Assembly: GCA_021731085.1 (NCBI GenBank)
Contig: JAKFYB010000008.1
Coordinates: forward strand, 1 to 64,000
DNA from: Dehalococcoidia bacterium
Lineage (GTDB): Bacteria; Chloroflexota; Dehalococcoidia; DSTF01; JACRBR01
Direction of reading: 5' to 3'
Length of the DNA stretch: 64,000 nt
Shown: positions 7,271-14,939 of the stretch, one piece after another
Position numbering within the stretch: position 1 is the first letter of the stretch
Layout: every line of letters begins with the position of its first letter
Made by a program: the position numbers and the translations under genes
Notes under the pieces: model-generated
The model's database searches: none
Seen by the model: only the letters and a program-made list of their open reading frames with translations
Told to the model about the DNA's origin: nothing

Positions 7271-8158
7271 CTAGGCGGCAATCGCGCGCAGTGTTTGGAC
7301 GCACAGCAGGTAGTCCCGAGAACCACCAGAGAAGTGAATAGAGTAGTAGCCTCGGTAAGCCTCCACCACATCGGAGAATCCAGCGCCGTACCGTCGACAA
7401 ACTTCGTCCATCACGAAGCCAGCGTCCCACTCATCAACGTCCGATAACACCGGGTTCGCGGCGTAGATCACGGCGCTCGCCAGATCCATGCGGTGATCGC
7501 CCAGGAGCGTATTACCGCCGAAGTCGATCACGCCCGTGACCCGGCCGTCTTCATCCACCATCACGTTGTGCGGATGGAAGTCTCCGTGGACAAGCACGCG
7601 TTCGGCCGGCTCACCCAGCGCGACGATACGGCGCCGGATACGGTCGAGCGCAACCTCGAAGCCGGGGACGTCGCGGGTGAGAGCGTCGCGCCGCAGGCCG
7701 CGATCCATGCACGCCAGGAGAAAGGCGGTCCAGGATCGCTTGCGCAAGGGTGTGTCGCCCCAACCAACGGTCTCGCCGAACTCGTTGCCGTCGATCGTCA
7801 GGTGGGCGACCGCGGCGGCAGCGTCGAGGTAGTTACGCCACGCATTCGCGCGAGCATCGCCGTGGAGGTTTGCGAGTACGGCACCCAGCGGGCGGCCACC
7901 CAGGCGGCGCTCGACCGTGTAGGAAACGCCGCCGGCGGTTCCGTGATCGACGATTTCAGGAAGTGCAAACGGCACGGCGTCGCGCGGCAGCGCCGTGAGG
8001 AGCGCCTTTCGTTCTTTGATCGTGCCCCCCGCGGAACCGTGGTACACGCGTAGCACGAGATCGTCGCCCAGGGTATAGACGCGCGACTCGCCACCGGCGC
8101 CCAGAAGCTCCTCCTCGCCAATGCTGAACTTCGCCAGGACGGCCTCGAGTTGCGTCAT
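7271..8158 (-). CDS. Aminoglycoside phosphotransferase (APH/choline kinase-like) family protein
   Basis: 295 residues from the ATG at 8158; the track extends to a GTG at 8176. The kinase-like fold shows the catalytic loop VLVHGDFHPHNVMVD (HGDxxxxN) and the metal-binding VIDFGG downstream. The N-lobe carries the ATP-lobe strand VLRVY. Members phosphorylate small molecules such as aminoglycosides, homoserine or choline. The substrate cannot be told from sequence, and a resistance role should not be assumed. It is convergent with the small RNA candidate and stands alone. Confidence 0.85.
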   Translation of the reverse strand: MTQLEAVLAKFSIGEEELLGAGGESRVYTLGDDLVLRVYHGSAGGTIKERKALLTALPRDAVPFALPEIVDHGTAGGVSYTVERRLGGRPLGAVLANLHGDARANAWRNYLDAAAAVAHLTIDGNEFGETVGWGDTPLRKRSWTAFLLACMDRGLRRDALTRDVPGFEVALDRIRRRIVALGEPAERVLVHGDFHPHNVMVDEDGRVTGVIDFGGNTLLGDHRMDLASAVIYAANPVLSDVDEWDAGFVMDEVCRRYGAGFSDVVEAYRGYYSIHFSGGSRDYLLCVQTLRAIAA

Positions 8159-8326
8159 AGTTGTGCAGCATGACACAAGCTCGCGCGTAGCTTAGGTGAG
8201 AGAGGAGCGGGTGTTCCTCGTCCCGAGGGCACAGCTCATTCATGCATAGGCGCATTGGCCCTGCCTGCTCGCGCCCTAGCGTTGGTAGCCTGTGTGTGCA
8301 TCACATCACAATCGGAGACTGCCGAC

Positions 8327-9070
8327 ATGACCACCGACATCGAACAGCGCGCCGAGACCACCACGTACGGCGACTATGCCGACCTGCTGAAGCCTGACGC
8401 CAAATGGGTCATCGGCGGCTTCCCTGGATGGGAGTTCCGCGAGCCAAACGCGATCATCCTCGTCCAGAACGGCACCCTGCGCGTCGCGGTCAATCCGCTG
8501 ACGCGCGGGCACGACTACGTCCAATTCTTCGACAACGCGCATCACATGTACTTCTCGCGCGAGACGTTCACTGTGCCAGAGGGCGGGCAGCTCTCGTTCG
8601 AGCTGGACCTGCGCTGCGAGAAGGTGAACGGCGTCGCCAACGACTTCTACGACGGCTACGTCTCGTTCAACCTGCTCGACCTGACGCAGGGCCTCGCGAT
8701 CGACTTCTTCCAGTCGAACGAGTGCTACGCGACGGTGTACGCGCGCCTGCCGTTCCCCGGCGCCGCTGTGCCGGCTGGCGACGGCCCGAAGTACTTCGGG
8801 CTCTTCAACGAGAAGCCGCTGCCGAAGGGCGAGAAGGTCACGCACCGCTACAAGATCACGTACGACCAGGCCGCGGCGGAACTGCTCTTCTGTGTAGAAG
8901 GCGAACTCGTCAACCGCGAGGTCAACGTGCCACGGATGGAGTCGATGATCGCCGCGCTGGGCATCATGACGGAGAAGGACATCCAGAACGGCAAGAGCGT
9001 AAGCTGCCACGGCCAGGGCGTCATCGCCGAATACGGCCCTCTAACCATCACGCGCACGCCCGCGGCTTAA
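8327..9070 (+). CDS. Hypothetical protein, probable beta-sandwich
   Basis: 247 residues from MTTDIEQRAETTTYGDYAD. I prefer this ATG because CGGAGACT precedes it by about 8 nt; the track's longer form begins at a TTG or GTG with no site. The body is rich in aromatic beta-strands (HHMYFSRETFTVPEGGQLSFELDLRCEK) and looks like a lectin- or jelly-roll-like sandwich. There is no signal peptide. I do not recognise a named family with certainty and assign no function. Confidence 0.75.
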   Translation: MTTDIEQRAETTTYGDYADLLKPDAKWVIGGFPGWEFREPNAIILVQNGTLRVAVNPLTRGHDYVQFFDNAHHMYFSRETFTVPEGGQLSFELDLRCEKVNGVANDFYDGYVSFNLLDLTQGLAIDFFQSNECYATVYARLPFPGAAVPAGDGPKYFGLFNEKPLPKGEKVTHRYKITYDQAAAELLFCVEGELVNREVNVPRMESMIAALGIMTEKDIQNGKSVSCHGQGVIAEYGPLTITRTPAA

Positions 9071-9134
9071 CCAGTCCGCCGATCTTCAAGCGCCGCGTGG
9101 CACTCTCCCGAAACAGATCAGCGCATGCGATGCA

Positions 9135-9150
9135 TGTTTCACGTGAAACA
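9135..9150. other. parS: parS-like ParB-binding site
   Basis: TGTTTCACGTGAAACA is a perfect 16-bp palindrome, extended to 18 bp by flanking A/T. It matches the bacterial chromosomal centromere site parS, which differs at one position in the Bacillus consensus (TGTTCCACGTGAAACA). It lies in the intergenic gap upstream of a hydrolase promoter. I found no second copy, and no parA/parB, in the window. Confidence 0.8.
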
Positions 9151-9191
9151 TCACCATTCGCGTTTCGCGCGAGCTCGGTCCATGTGACTCG

Positions 9192-9220
9192 TTGGCCGCG
9201 CTCCGTCCTGCACGTACAAT
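9192..9220 (+). promoter_or_regulatory. Sigma-70-type promoter
   Basis: TTGGCC and TACAAT are separated by exactly 17 bp, about 36 nt before the hydrolase ATG. A ribosome binding site (TAGGAGC) follows. Confidence 0.6.
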
Positions 9221-9256
9221 CCCGGTGTTCACAAGCATCCCCGCTAGGAGCATCCC

Positions 9257-10018
9257 ATGCCTACCTTCAACTCCAACGGCGTCCACATCAACTACACCAT
9301 CGATGGCGACGGCCCGCCGATCGTGCTCGTGCACGGGTTCGCGGCGAGCATCGACCTGAACTGGCGCGGCCCCGGCATCATCGACGCGCTCGTCGCCGCT
9401 GGCCGGAAGGTGATCGCACTCGATGTGCGCGGCTTCGGCAAGAGCGGCAAGCCGCACGACTCAGCGGCCTATGCAGGCAGCGCGATGCAGGATGACGTCA
9501 TCGGCCTGATGGATCACCTCGGCATCGAGAAGGCCGACCTCATGGGATACTCGATGGGCGGCTTCATCTCGTCCGCGCTTATGACGACGCGTCCCGAGCG
9601 CTTCACCACCGTGATTCTCGCCGGCATCGGTGACGCCATCGTCACCGGTTGGAACAATCCCGCCCGCAGCAGTGAACTCGCCGACGCGATGGATTCGCCC
9701 GACGGTTCCGCGCGGACGGAGCAGGCACGCAACTTCCGCATCTATGCCGAGCGCACGGGCAACGACCTGGAGGCACTCGCGGCGATGCAGCGGGCGCCGC
9801 GCAACTGGTCGGGCAACACAGGGCTCGGCGAGACGAAACTGCCTGTTCTCATCATCGTTGGCGAGCAGGACGCGCTCGTCGGTTCTGGCGACAAGCTCGC
9901 GGCCGCGATCCCCGGCTCGAAGTACGTGAAAGTACCCGGCGACCACCTGAGCGCCGTCGCCAAACCGGAGTTGAAGGCGGCGATCATCGACTTCCTGAAG
10001 GAATGCTCTCCAGCCTGA
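9257..10018 (+). CDS. Alpha/beta hydrolase
   Basis: 253 residues. The oxyanion segment is VLVHGFAAS, the nucleophile elbow is LMGYSMGGFIS (Ser in GYSMGG), the acid is near IVGEQDALVGSGD, and the His is in VPGDHLSAV, all in family order. This is a general esterase, lipase or C-C hydrolase fold; the substrate is unknown. It has a good promoter and ribosome binding site (TAGGAGCATCCC). An AraC-type regulator gene follows after about 90 bp, which may control it. Confidence 0.92.
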   Translation: MPTFNSNGVHINYTIDGDGPPIVLVHGFAASIDLNWRGPGIIDALVAAGRKVIALDVRGFGKSGKPHDSAAYAGSAMQDDVIGLMDHLGIEKADLMGYSMGGFISSALMTTRPERFTTVILAGIGDAIVTGWNNPARSSELADAMDSPDGSARTEQARNFRIYAERTGNDLEALAAMQRAPRNWSGNTGLGETKLPVLIIVGEQDALVGSGDKLAAAIPGSKYVKVPGDHLSAVAKPELKAAIIDFLKECSPA

Positions 10019-10107
10019 GCTGGCGCGTTGACAGTCGCGCAGCATTGCTGACACATGGCGGCGGGATCCGCTTGCGGGGGACGGCGCTCGCGATCCACCC
10101 TTGTCCA

Positions 10108-10980
10108 ATGCAGATGCAGCTTCCCATCACGTACGACTCCGGCGGAACCAACGGCGAGCGGTGGGAGAACATTCGGCGCGAGCCACATCCGTCCCTCCTG
10201 CCACACGTCGCCGAAGCCTACTGGGGCTACAGCGACATCAGAAACGAGGAGGCGCGCAGCCGCCATCTGCCCGGTGGCATCTCGCCGTTCATCATTAACA
10301 TCGGCGAGCCGCTGTCGCATCCTGACCCGACGCGGCCAGAAATGCTGGAGCCCGGCCCACAGGGGTTCTTCGCCGGGCTGCATGATCGGTACGCCGTGAC
10401 GCACTCGCGCGGTGTCTCGCATGGTGTGCAGATCAACTTTACGCCCATCGGCGCGTACTTGATGGCCGGCATGTCGATGCACGAGCTTGTGAACACGCCG
10501 GCTGACGCCGAGGACATCTTCGGCGTGGCGGCGCGCGACCTGATCGAAGTCATGCATATGGCGCCGGACTGGGAGACGCGCTTCAACGCGATCGATGCGT
10601 TTATCGCGCGGCGGTTGTCCCACGCGAAGCCGGCATCGCCAGCCGTGGTGTGGGCGTGGCAGATGATCGCGGAGAGCGGTGGCCAGGTGAGCGTCAGGGA
10701 GCTTGCCGAGCAAATCGGCTGGAGCCGCAAGCATCTGGCGGCGCAGTTCCGCGAGTACATCGGCATGCCACCGAAGCAGATCGCGCGCATCACGCGGTTC
10801 TCGCGGGCGATCGATGCGATGGAGAGAGGCGACGAACGCCGCTGGACGGAGCTGGCGATGAGCTGCGGCTACTACGACCAGGCGCACTTCAACCGCGACT
10901 TCCGCGAGTTCGCCGGCGTCACGCCGAGCGAGTATCTATCGCTGAAGCTGGCCGACCGGCCCGGGCTCTCGGACGGGTGA
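10108..10980 (+). CDS. AraC-family transcriptional regulator
   Basis: 290 residues from MQMQLPITYDSGG. The C-terminal third holds the two AraC helix-turn-helices: VSVRELAEQIGWSRKHLAAQFREYIG, then WTELAMSCGYYDQAHFNRDFREFAGVTPSEYL. The N-terminal part is an effector or dimerisation domain of the DUF6597-like type (HLPGGISPFIINIGEP). The track's longer start at 10003 would overlap the preceding stop and has no site. It lies directly downstream of the alpha/beta hydrolase. Confidence 0.92.
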   Translation: MQMQLPITYDSGGTNGERWENIRREPHPSLLPHVAEAYWGYSDIRNEEARSRHLPGGISPFIINIGEPLSHPDPTRPEMLEPGPQGFFAGLHDRYAVTHSRGVSHGVQINFTPIGAYLMAGMSMHELVNTPADAEDIFGVAARDLIEVMHMAPDWETRFNAIDAFIARRLSHAKPASPAVVWAWQMIAESGGQVSVRELAEQIGWSRKHLAAQFREYIGMPPKQIARITRFSRAIDAMERGDERRWTELAMSCGYYDQAHFNRDFREFAGVTPSEYLSLKLADRPGLSDG

Positions 10981-10990
10981 GCGGCCGAGT

Positions 10991-11137
10991 GTCATTCTGA
11001 GCGCAAGCGAAGAAATCTTGCTGCTGATGCTATGACAGCCACATGCGCAAGCGCGAGGATGTCATCACCCAGAAGCCGCTATCCCATGGTGCTTACGGTG
11101 CAGGCCTGCGGAGATTCTTCGCTGCGCTCAGAATGAC
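10991..11137. mobile_element. MITE-like element with terminal inverted repeats
   Basis: About 26-29-nt inverted repeats (GTCATTCTGAGCGCA... at left, its complement at right) differ by two single-base insertions and enclose about 90 bp without coding capacity. Related single arms occur at 35577 and 44628. No transposase is present. Confidence 0.5.
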
Positions 11138-11185
11138 GTGACGCCGCAGGTTGCAGGTCCGGCTGATGGCGCCGATGATCTAGGC

Positions 11186-11707
11186 ATGACGATCACGGAT
11201 GAGATGCGCGCCCACATGCGCCTGTGCGATGCCCTCGACGCCGGCGACATGATCGAGGTGCGTGAGGCATTGGGTGCACCTGCGACGCTGGCGGGCGCGG
11301 TTGACGCGTACACCGGCGACAACGTGATGCAGCTCGCGATTGGGCGCTGTACGCCGGCGTTCCTGCGCGAACTGATCGCTGCCGGTGGTGACGTGAACTA
11401 CGAATGTCTCGACGGATTCCCGTCCTTGATCGCGGCGCTGACGAGTCCGCGCGCGGACCGCCATGAGACGTTACTTCTGCTCCTCGAAGCCGGCGCCGAC
11501 ATCACGCAGCGTGGGGTGAATGACTACACGCCGCTGCATACGGCGGCTTCACTCGACGACGTAGCCGCGATCAAGATGCTGCTCGCGTTTGGCGTCGATC
11601 CGCAGGCCCGTACCAGGATCGACCAGCTCGCGACGCCACTTGAGGAAGCACAACTCCTCCGCAAAGACGCGGCGATTGCTGCGCTGAAAGCACGCGCCGG
11701 AGGCTAA
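11186..11707 (+). CDS. Ankyrin-repeat protein
   Basis: 173 residues from MTITDEMRAHMRL. The preceding in-frame codons lie in a dispersed repeat, so I reject the longer start at 11138. At least three ankyrin-type helix pairs are visible, the clearest being NDYTPLHTAASLDDVAAIKMLLAFGVDPQART, preceded by HETLLLLLEAGADITQRG. These are cytoplasmic protein-interaction repeats; the partner is unknown. There is no signal peptide. Confidence 0.82.
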   Translation: MTITDEMRAHMRLCDALDAGDMIEVREALGAPATLAGAVDAYTGDNVMQLAIGRCTPAFLRELIAAGGDVNYECLDGFPSLIAALTSPRADRHETLLLLLEAGADITQRGVNDYTPLHTAASLDDVAAIKMLLAFGVDPQARTRIDQLATPLEEAQLLRKDAAIAALKARAGG

Positions 11708-11757
11708 CAGCCCGCGCTCCGGCACCGCATCGACGGGCGACCGTGCCCCGCACCGCA

Positions 11758-11785
11758 GCGACGGGCGAGGGCGCCCGTCCTCCTG
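11758..11785. repeat. 28-bp dispersed palindromic repeat (family D)
   Basis: It contains ACGGGCGAGGGCGCCCGT, with 7-bp arms. It is identical over 28 bp to the copy at 29170-29197. Both lie shortly upstream of a gene start. Confidence 0.75.
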
Positions 11786-11852
11786 AATCAGGTAACTTCC
11801 GTCCAAGACGGCGTGTCCGCGATGCCGTAGGATCGCCGTGAGAGGTGCTGCT

Positions 11853-12260
11853 ATGGCTCAGGCGTTCATCTATCCGTTTATGCGCTACGAGGACTGCCGC
11901 ACAGCGATCGACTGGCTGTGCGAGACGTTCGGGTTCGAACAGATGATGGTCGTCCCCGGCGAGGGCGACGCGATTGCACATGCACAACTCCGGCTCGGCG
12001 ACGGGATGATCATGGTCGGCACCGGGAAGAGCCCGAAGACACGTGGCTACCGGCCAACCGGCATCGAAGGCGTCGAGCAGGGGCTGTATGTGTACGTCCC
12101 TGACGTCGATGCGCACCACGCGCGCGCGTCTGCAGCAGGCGCGAACATCCTCCGCGACGTGGAACCCACCGACTACGGCTCGCGCGAGTACAGCGCCGTG
12201 GATTCGGAGGGCTACTACTGGAGCTTCGGGACGTATGGGCCTGGGTTGGCTGAGGGCTGA
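11853..12260 (+). CDS. VOC (glyoxalase/bleomycin-resistance) family protein
   Basis: 135 residues, a single VOC module. It begins AQAFIYPFMRYEDCRTAIDWLCETFGFE and ends with the second beta-alpha half DSEGYYWSFGTYGPG. The start ATG has AGAGGTGCTG upstream. VOC proteins are metal-dependent lyases, dioxygenases or binding proteins; this one is of the PhnB-like or glyoxalase-like type and its ligand is unknown. It is first in a run of four plus-strand genes, three of them VOC. Confidence 0.85.
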   Translation: MAQAFIYPFMRYEDCRTAIDWLCETFGFEQMMVVPGEGDAIAHAQLRLGDGMIMVGTGKSPKTRGYRPTGIEGVEQGLYVYVPDVDAHHARASAAGANILRDVEPTDYGSREYSAVDSEGYYWSFGTYGPGLAEG

Positions 12261-12270
12261 TCCACAAAGG

Positions 12271-12289
12271 CCTGCGAAAGTCTCGCAGG
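12271..12289. repeat. Small hairpin between VOC genes
   Basis: CCTGCGA and TCGCAGG are separated by 5 nt, 10 bp after the first VOC stop. It may attenuate or stabilise the polycistronic mRNA. Confidence 0.35.
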
Positions 12290-12316
12290 TTGAGGCGAGA
12301 GGCTGACGGAGGACGC

Positions 12317-12763
12317 ATGGCAACGTTTGGATCATTGACGGCGTACATCACCGCGCACGATGCAGCGGCGGCGATCGAGTTCTACAAGAACGCGTTCGGC
12401 GCGAAGGAGCGGTATCGCATCGACACGGAGGGGCGCATCGGACACGCGGAGGTCGAGATCGGCGACGGCGTTCTTTACCTCTCGGACGAGTTCGCCGATC
12501 ACGATGCGATCTCGCCGAAGACACTGGGCGGATCCGGCTGCGCGTTCGTGCTGGAGATGGATGACATCGATGCAGGATGGCAGCGTGCCATCGACGCGGG
12601 GGCCACCGTCGCGCGGCCGATATCCGAGGCGCCGTTCGGGCGGGGCGGTTGGCTGAAGGATCCGTTCGGGTTTCGCTGGAACCTGATGCAGCCAAATCCA
12701 GACTTCAATCCGGCGGACATGGGCGCGACCGTCGCCTCAGGGAGCAACATCGATGCAAGGTGA
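12317..12763 (+). CDS. VOC family protein (PhnB-like)
   Basis: 148 residues starting MATFGSLTAYITAHDAAAAIEFYKNAFGA, with GACGGAGG close upstream. The arrangement (AIEFYKNAFGAKERYRI, DEFADHDAISPKTLGGSG, WLKDPFGFRWNLMQP) matches PhnB-type glyoxalase-like proteins. The stop overlaps the next VOC gene by 11 bp, so they are translationally coupled. The ligand is unknown. Confidence 0.88.
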   Translation: MATFGSLTAYITAHDAAAAIEFYKNAFGAKERYRIDTEGRIGHAEVEIGDGVLYLSDEFADHDAISPKTLGGSGCAFVLEMDDIDAGWQRAIDAGATVARPISEAPFGRGGWLKDPFGFRWNLMQPNPDFNPADMGATVASGSNIDAR

Positions 12764-13448
12764 GCTGTACTACTTCACGTTCCCGACGCCGGAGCTTGCA
12801 CGTGCCAAGCAGTTCTTCGGTGAACTGCTCGGGTGGCAATTCGGCGAAGACGGAGGCCACGTGCTCAACATCGGCGATCCATACGGTGGTATCCACGAAC
12901 AGCAGTCTGCCGTCGACGCGAAGCTGTGGCTGCGCGTCGACGACGTCGATGCTTCCGTCACCCGCATCCGCGAGCTGGGTGGCGAGTCGACGGACGTGAT
13001 CGTGAGCCCGTCAGGGTGGTCGGCCGACTGCAAAGATCCGGATGGCAGCGCCTTCAGCGTCGGTAACATGCGTCCTGAGTTCGACGAAGGCGAAGGCGGC
13101 AGCGCAGATGGCACGGGCACGATCCGCTACTGGACGCAGCCGGTGCGCGAGATCGCTGCTGCTACAGCGTTCTACTCCGGCGTGTTTGGGTGGCAGTTCG
13201 CCGAGGTGAGCGAGACGTACGCCCACGTGAAGGACAGCGATCCGGCGTGCGGGCTCATGCGCGCGGACGGCAACGCGCCGGAGGTCTGGTTCAAGACACT
13301 GGACATTGCTGGGAATATCGCGAAGGTGCGAGACCTCGGTGGCAGCGCCGAAGAACCGTCGGAGAGCGCCAGCGGCACGAGCGCGGCGTGCAAAGATGAC
13401 CAGGGGATGCGCTTCAATCTCTGGCAACCAGCGCCGGGGCAAGGCTAG
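12753..13448 (+). CDS. Double-domain VOC family protein
   Basis: 231 residues with two VOC modules: about 1-115 (GELYYFTFPTPELARAKQFFGELLGW) and about 125-228 (IRYWTQPVREIAAATAFYSGVFGWQFAE). Both halves end in the metal-ligand region (CKDPDGSAFSV, CKDDQGMRFNLWQ). It overlaps the preceding VOC gene by 11 bp and touches the next gene by one base. One intact active-site pocket per monomer is expected. Confidence 0.88.
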   Translation: MQGELYYFTFPTPELARAKQFFGELLGWQFGEDGGHVLNIGDPYGGIHEQQSAVDAKLWLRVDDVDASVTRIRELGGESTDVIVSPSGWSADCKDPDGSAFSVGNMRPEFDEGEGGSADGTGTIRYWTQPVREIAAATAFYSGVFGWQFAEVSETYAHVKDSDPACGLMRADGNAPEVWFKTLDIAGNIAKVRDLGGSAEEPSESASGTSAACKDDQGMRFNLWQPAPGQG

Positions 13449-13825
13449 TGGCAGCCAAGACGACGCTCGACAAACTGCGCAAGATCTGTCTCGCTCTGCC
13501 GGAGGCGACGGAGCAGGTCTTCGGCGGGCACACGACGCCAACCTTTCGCGTGCGCGACAAGATCTTCGTGATGTATCACGAGGATCATGACGAGCGAGGC
13601 AAAGTCACGGGCACCTCGATCTGGTGCAAGGCGCCGCCTGGCGCGCAGGAGATCCTCGTCGGCAGCGACCCGGAGCGGTTTTACCGCCCGCCGTATGTCG
13701 GGCCGAAGGGCTGGATCGGATTCGTGCTCGACGTGAAGCCGCTCGACTGGGCGTTGGTCGAGGATCTGGCGCGGGACAGTTACCGGATGACGGCGCCCAA
13801 GAAGCTGACAGCGCTGCTCGCATAG
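13448..13825 (+). CDS. MmcQ/YjbR family protein
   Basis: 125 residues from a GTG overlapping the upstream TAG. Features are KLRKICLALPEATEQVFGGHTTPTFRVRDKIFVMY, then FYRPPYVGPKGWIGF and a C-terminal WALVEDLARDSYRMTAPKKL. This matches the YjbR (CyaY-like fold, double-wing DNA-binding) family, whose role is uncertain. It closes the VOC run. Confidence 0.88.
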   Translation: MAAKTTLDKLRKICLALPEATEQVFGGHTTPTFRVRDKIFVMYHEDHDERGKVTGTSIWCKAPPGAQEILVGSDPERFYRPPYVGPKGWIGFVLDVKPLDWALVEDLARDSYRMTAPKKLTALLA

Positions 13826-13878
13826 GTTTTTGGGCACGTTCAGGCACAGATGGCCCACGTGCTTCCGAGGTAGTTCGG

Positions 13879-13884
13879 TAGACT
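13879..13884 (+). promoter_or_regulatory. -10 box TAGACT, leaderless start
   Basis: TAGACT ends 7 nt before the ATG at 13892, and there is no Shine-Dalgarno sequence. Confidence 0.45.
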
Positions 13885-13891
13885 GATTGTG

Positions 13892-14305
13892 ATGAAATTC
13901 GCAATCTCTTATCGAGGCACAACGGCCGCGGCCGCAAGTGCCTTCCTCTCCCTTGCCGCTGCTGCCTGCGGAGGCGCCAAGGACACGTCTGGCGATCCTC
14001 CGACGATCGGTGGCGCCGCCGAGAACATCGTCATGAAGGACACATCGTACAAGCCCGGGAATCTGGAGGTGCCCGCAGGCGCCGCAATCACGTTCACAAA
14101 CGAAGACGGCGCGCTGCACGACGCAAAGGCGAAGGACGCTGACTGGGAGACGGGCGACCTCAACAAGGGCGACAGCGAGACCATCGTCCTGAACGAACCC
14201 GGCGAGTACGCCTACTATTGCGAGTTCCATCCATCGATGAAGGCCAAGATCACTGTCGTCGACGGTTCTGCGCGCGACGGCTCACCAACGCCGGCCGTCG
14301 ATTAG
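13892..14305 (+). CDS. Cupredoxin-domain lipoprotein
   Basis: 137 residues. A lipoprotein signal ends in the lipobox LAAAAC (Cys about 25), followed by a plastocyanin-like domain. Copper ligands are visible: His in GALHDAKAKD, and Cys, His and Met in YYCEFHPSMK (C-x2-H-x3-M). It would be a membrane-tethered type-1 copper electron carrier on the outer face. The ATG lies 7 nt after TAGACT, so a leaderless mRNA is likely; the track uses the GTG one codon earlier. Its stop overlaps the convergent GNAT stop by 4 bp. Confidence 0.88.
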   Translation: MKFAISYRGTTAAAASAFLSLAAAACGGAKDTSGDPPTIGGAAENIVMKDTSYKPGNLEVPAGAAITFTNEDGALHDAKAKDADWETGDLNKGDSETIVLNEPGEYAYYCEFHPSMKAKITVVDGSARDGSPTPAVD

Positions 14306-14832
14306 ATCACGCGCGACATCACCCAATCCGTCTGTTCGTCGTCGCCGAGATGAAACATTTGCGTTCCTACCATCTTGAACTCCCACTTCCGATAGAACGC
14401 CTGGGCGCGTGGATTGTGCTCCCACACGCCGAGCCACAGGACATCGTGTCCACCCTCGCGCGCAGCGTCGATGCAGCGCTGCATCATTGCCGCCGCGACG
14501 CCGCGTCCGTGGTACGCGCGATCGACATACAGCCGCACCAGTTCGAGCGGGCGTTTGCCGATGACCTCCGCAGGCGCAGGGCCAGAGCGTAGCCGCGCAT
14601 AGCCGATGGGCACGCCCGCGATCTCGCAAATGAGCACCGTGGATGAAGCGTCGTTGACTTCGCGCTGTACCTGTGGCAGCGAGAAGGCTGAGGCGAGATA
14701 CGCCTCCATGTTCTCCTGCGTGTTCGCCTCGCCGAACGTGTCGACGAAGATGCGCGTTCCAAGTTCGCGCAGCATCGGCGCGTCGTGTGGGGCGCCCGTC
14801 CGTATTCGGAAGCGGGCCGGTGCTTCGGCCAT
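14302..14832 (-). CDS. GNAT family N-acetyltransferase
   Basis: 176 residues from the ATG at 14832; the track begins at a GTG five codons earlier. The acetyl-CoA motif A is LELVRLYVDRAYHGRGVAAAMMQRCID (R/Q-x-x-G-x-G/A), with motif B LWLGVWEHNPRAQAFYRKWEFKMVG. The substrate is unknown. Its stop codon shares a TTAG tetranucleotide with the convergent cupredoxin gene. Confidence 0.92.
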   Translation of the reverse strand: MAEAPARFRIRTGAPHDAPMLRELGTRIFVDTFGEANTQENMEAYLASAFSLPQVQREVNDASSTVLICEIAGVPIGYARLRSGPAPAEVIGKRPLELVRLYVDRAYHGRGVAAAMMQRCIDAAREGGHDVLWLGVWEHNPRAQAFYRKWEFKMVGTQMFHLGDDEQTDWVMSRVI

Positions 14833-14939
14833 GTTGTCGTCCACCACTCGGCCTCGACTGCATCGATGTTTGCTCGGGATGTAGCGTATCGAGCCAGTCG
14901 CGCCGTCGGCAGGGCTGTCCTGGGGGGAGGTAATCTCGG

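Noticed and set aside
7271-8158. Antibiotic resistance from the two APH-family genes
   Set aside because: APH-fold kinases phosphorylate many metabolites; the motifs alone do not show aminoglycoside specificity.
9742-10887. 381-aa minus-strand ORF
   Set aside because: It is a shadow spanning the hydrolase end and the AraC gene.
11929-11945. tRNA-like GTTCGAA segment
   Set aside because: It lies inside a VOC coding sequence and has no cloverleaf around it. I found no tRNA in the window.
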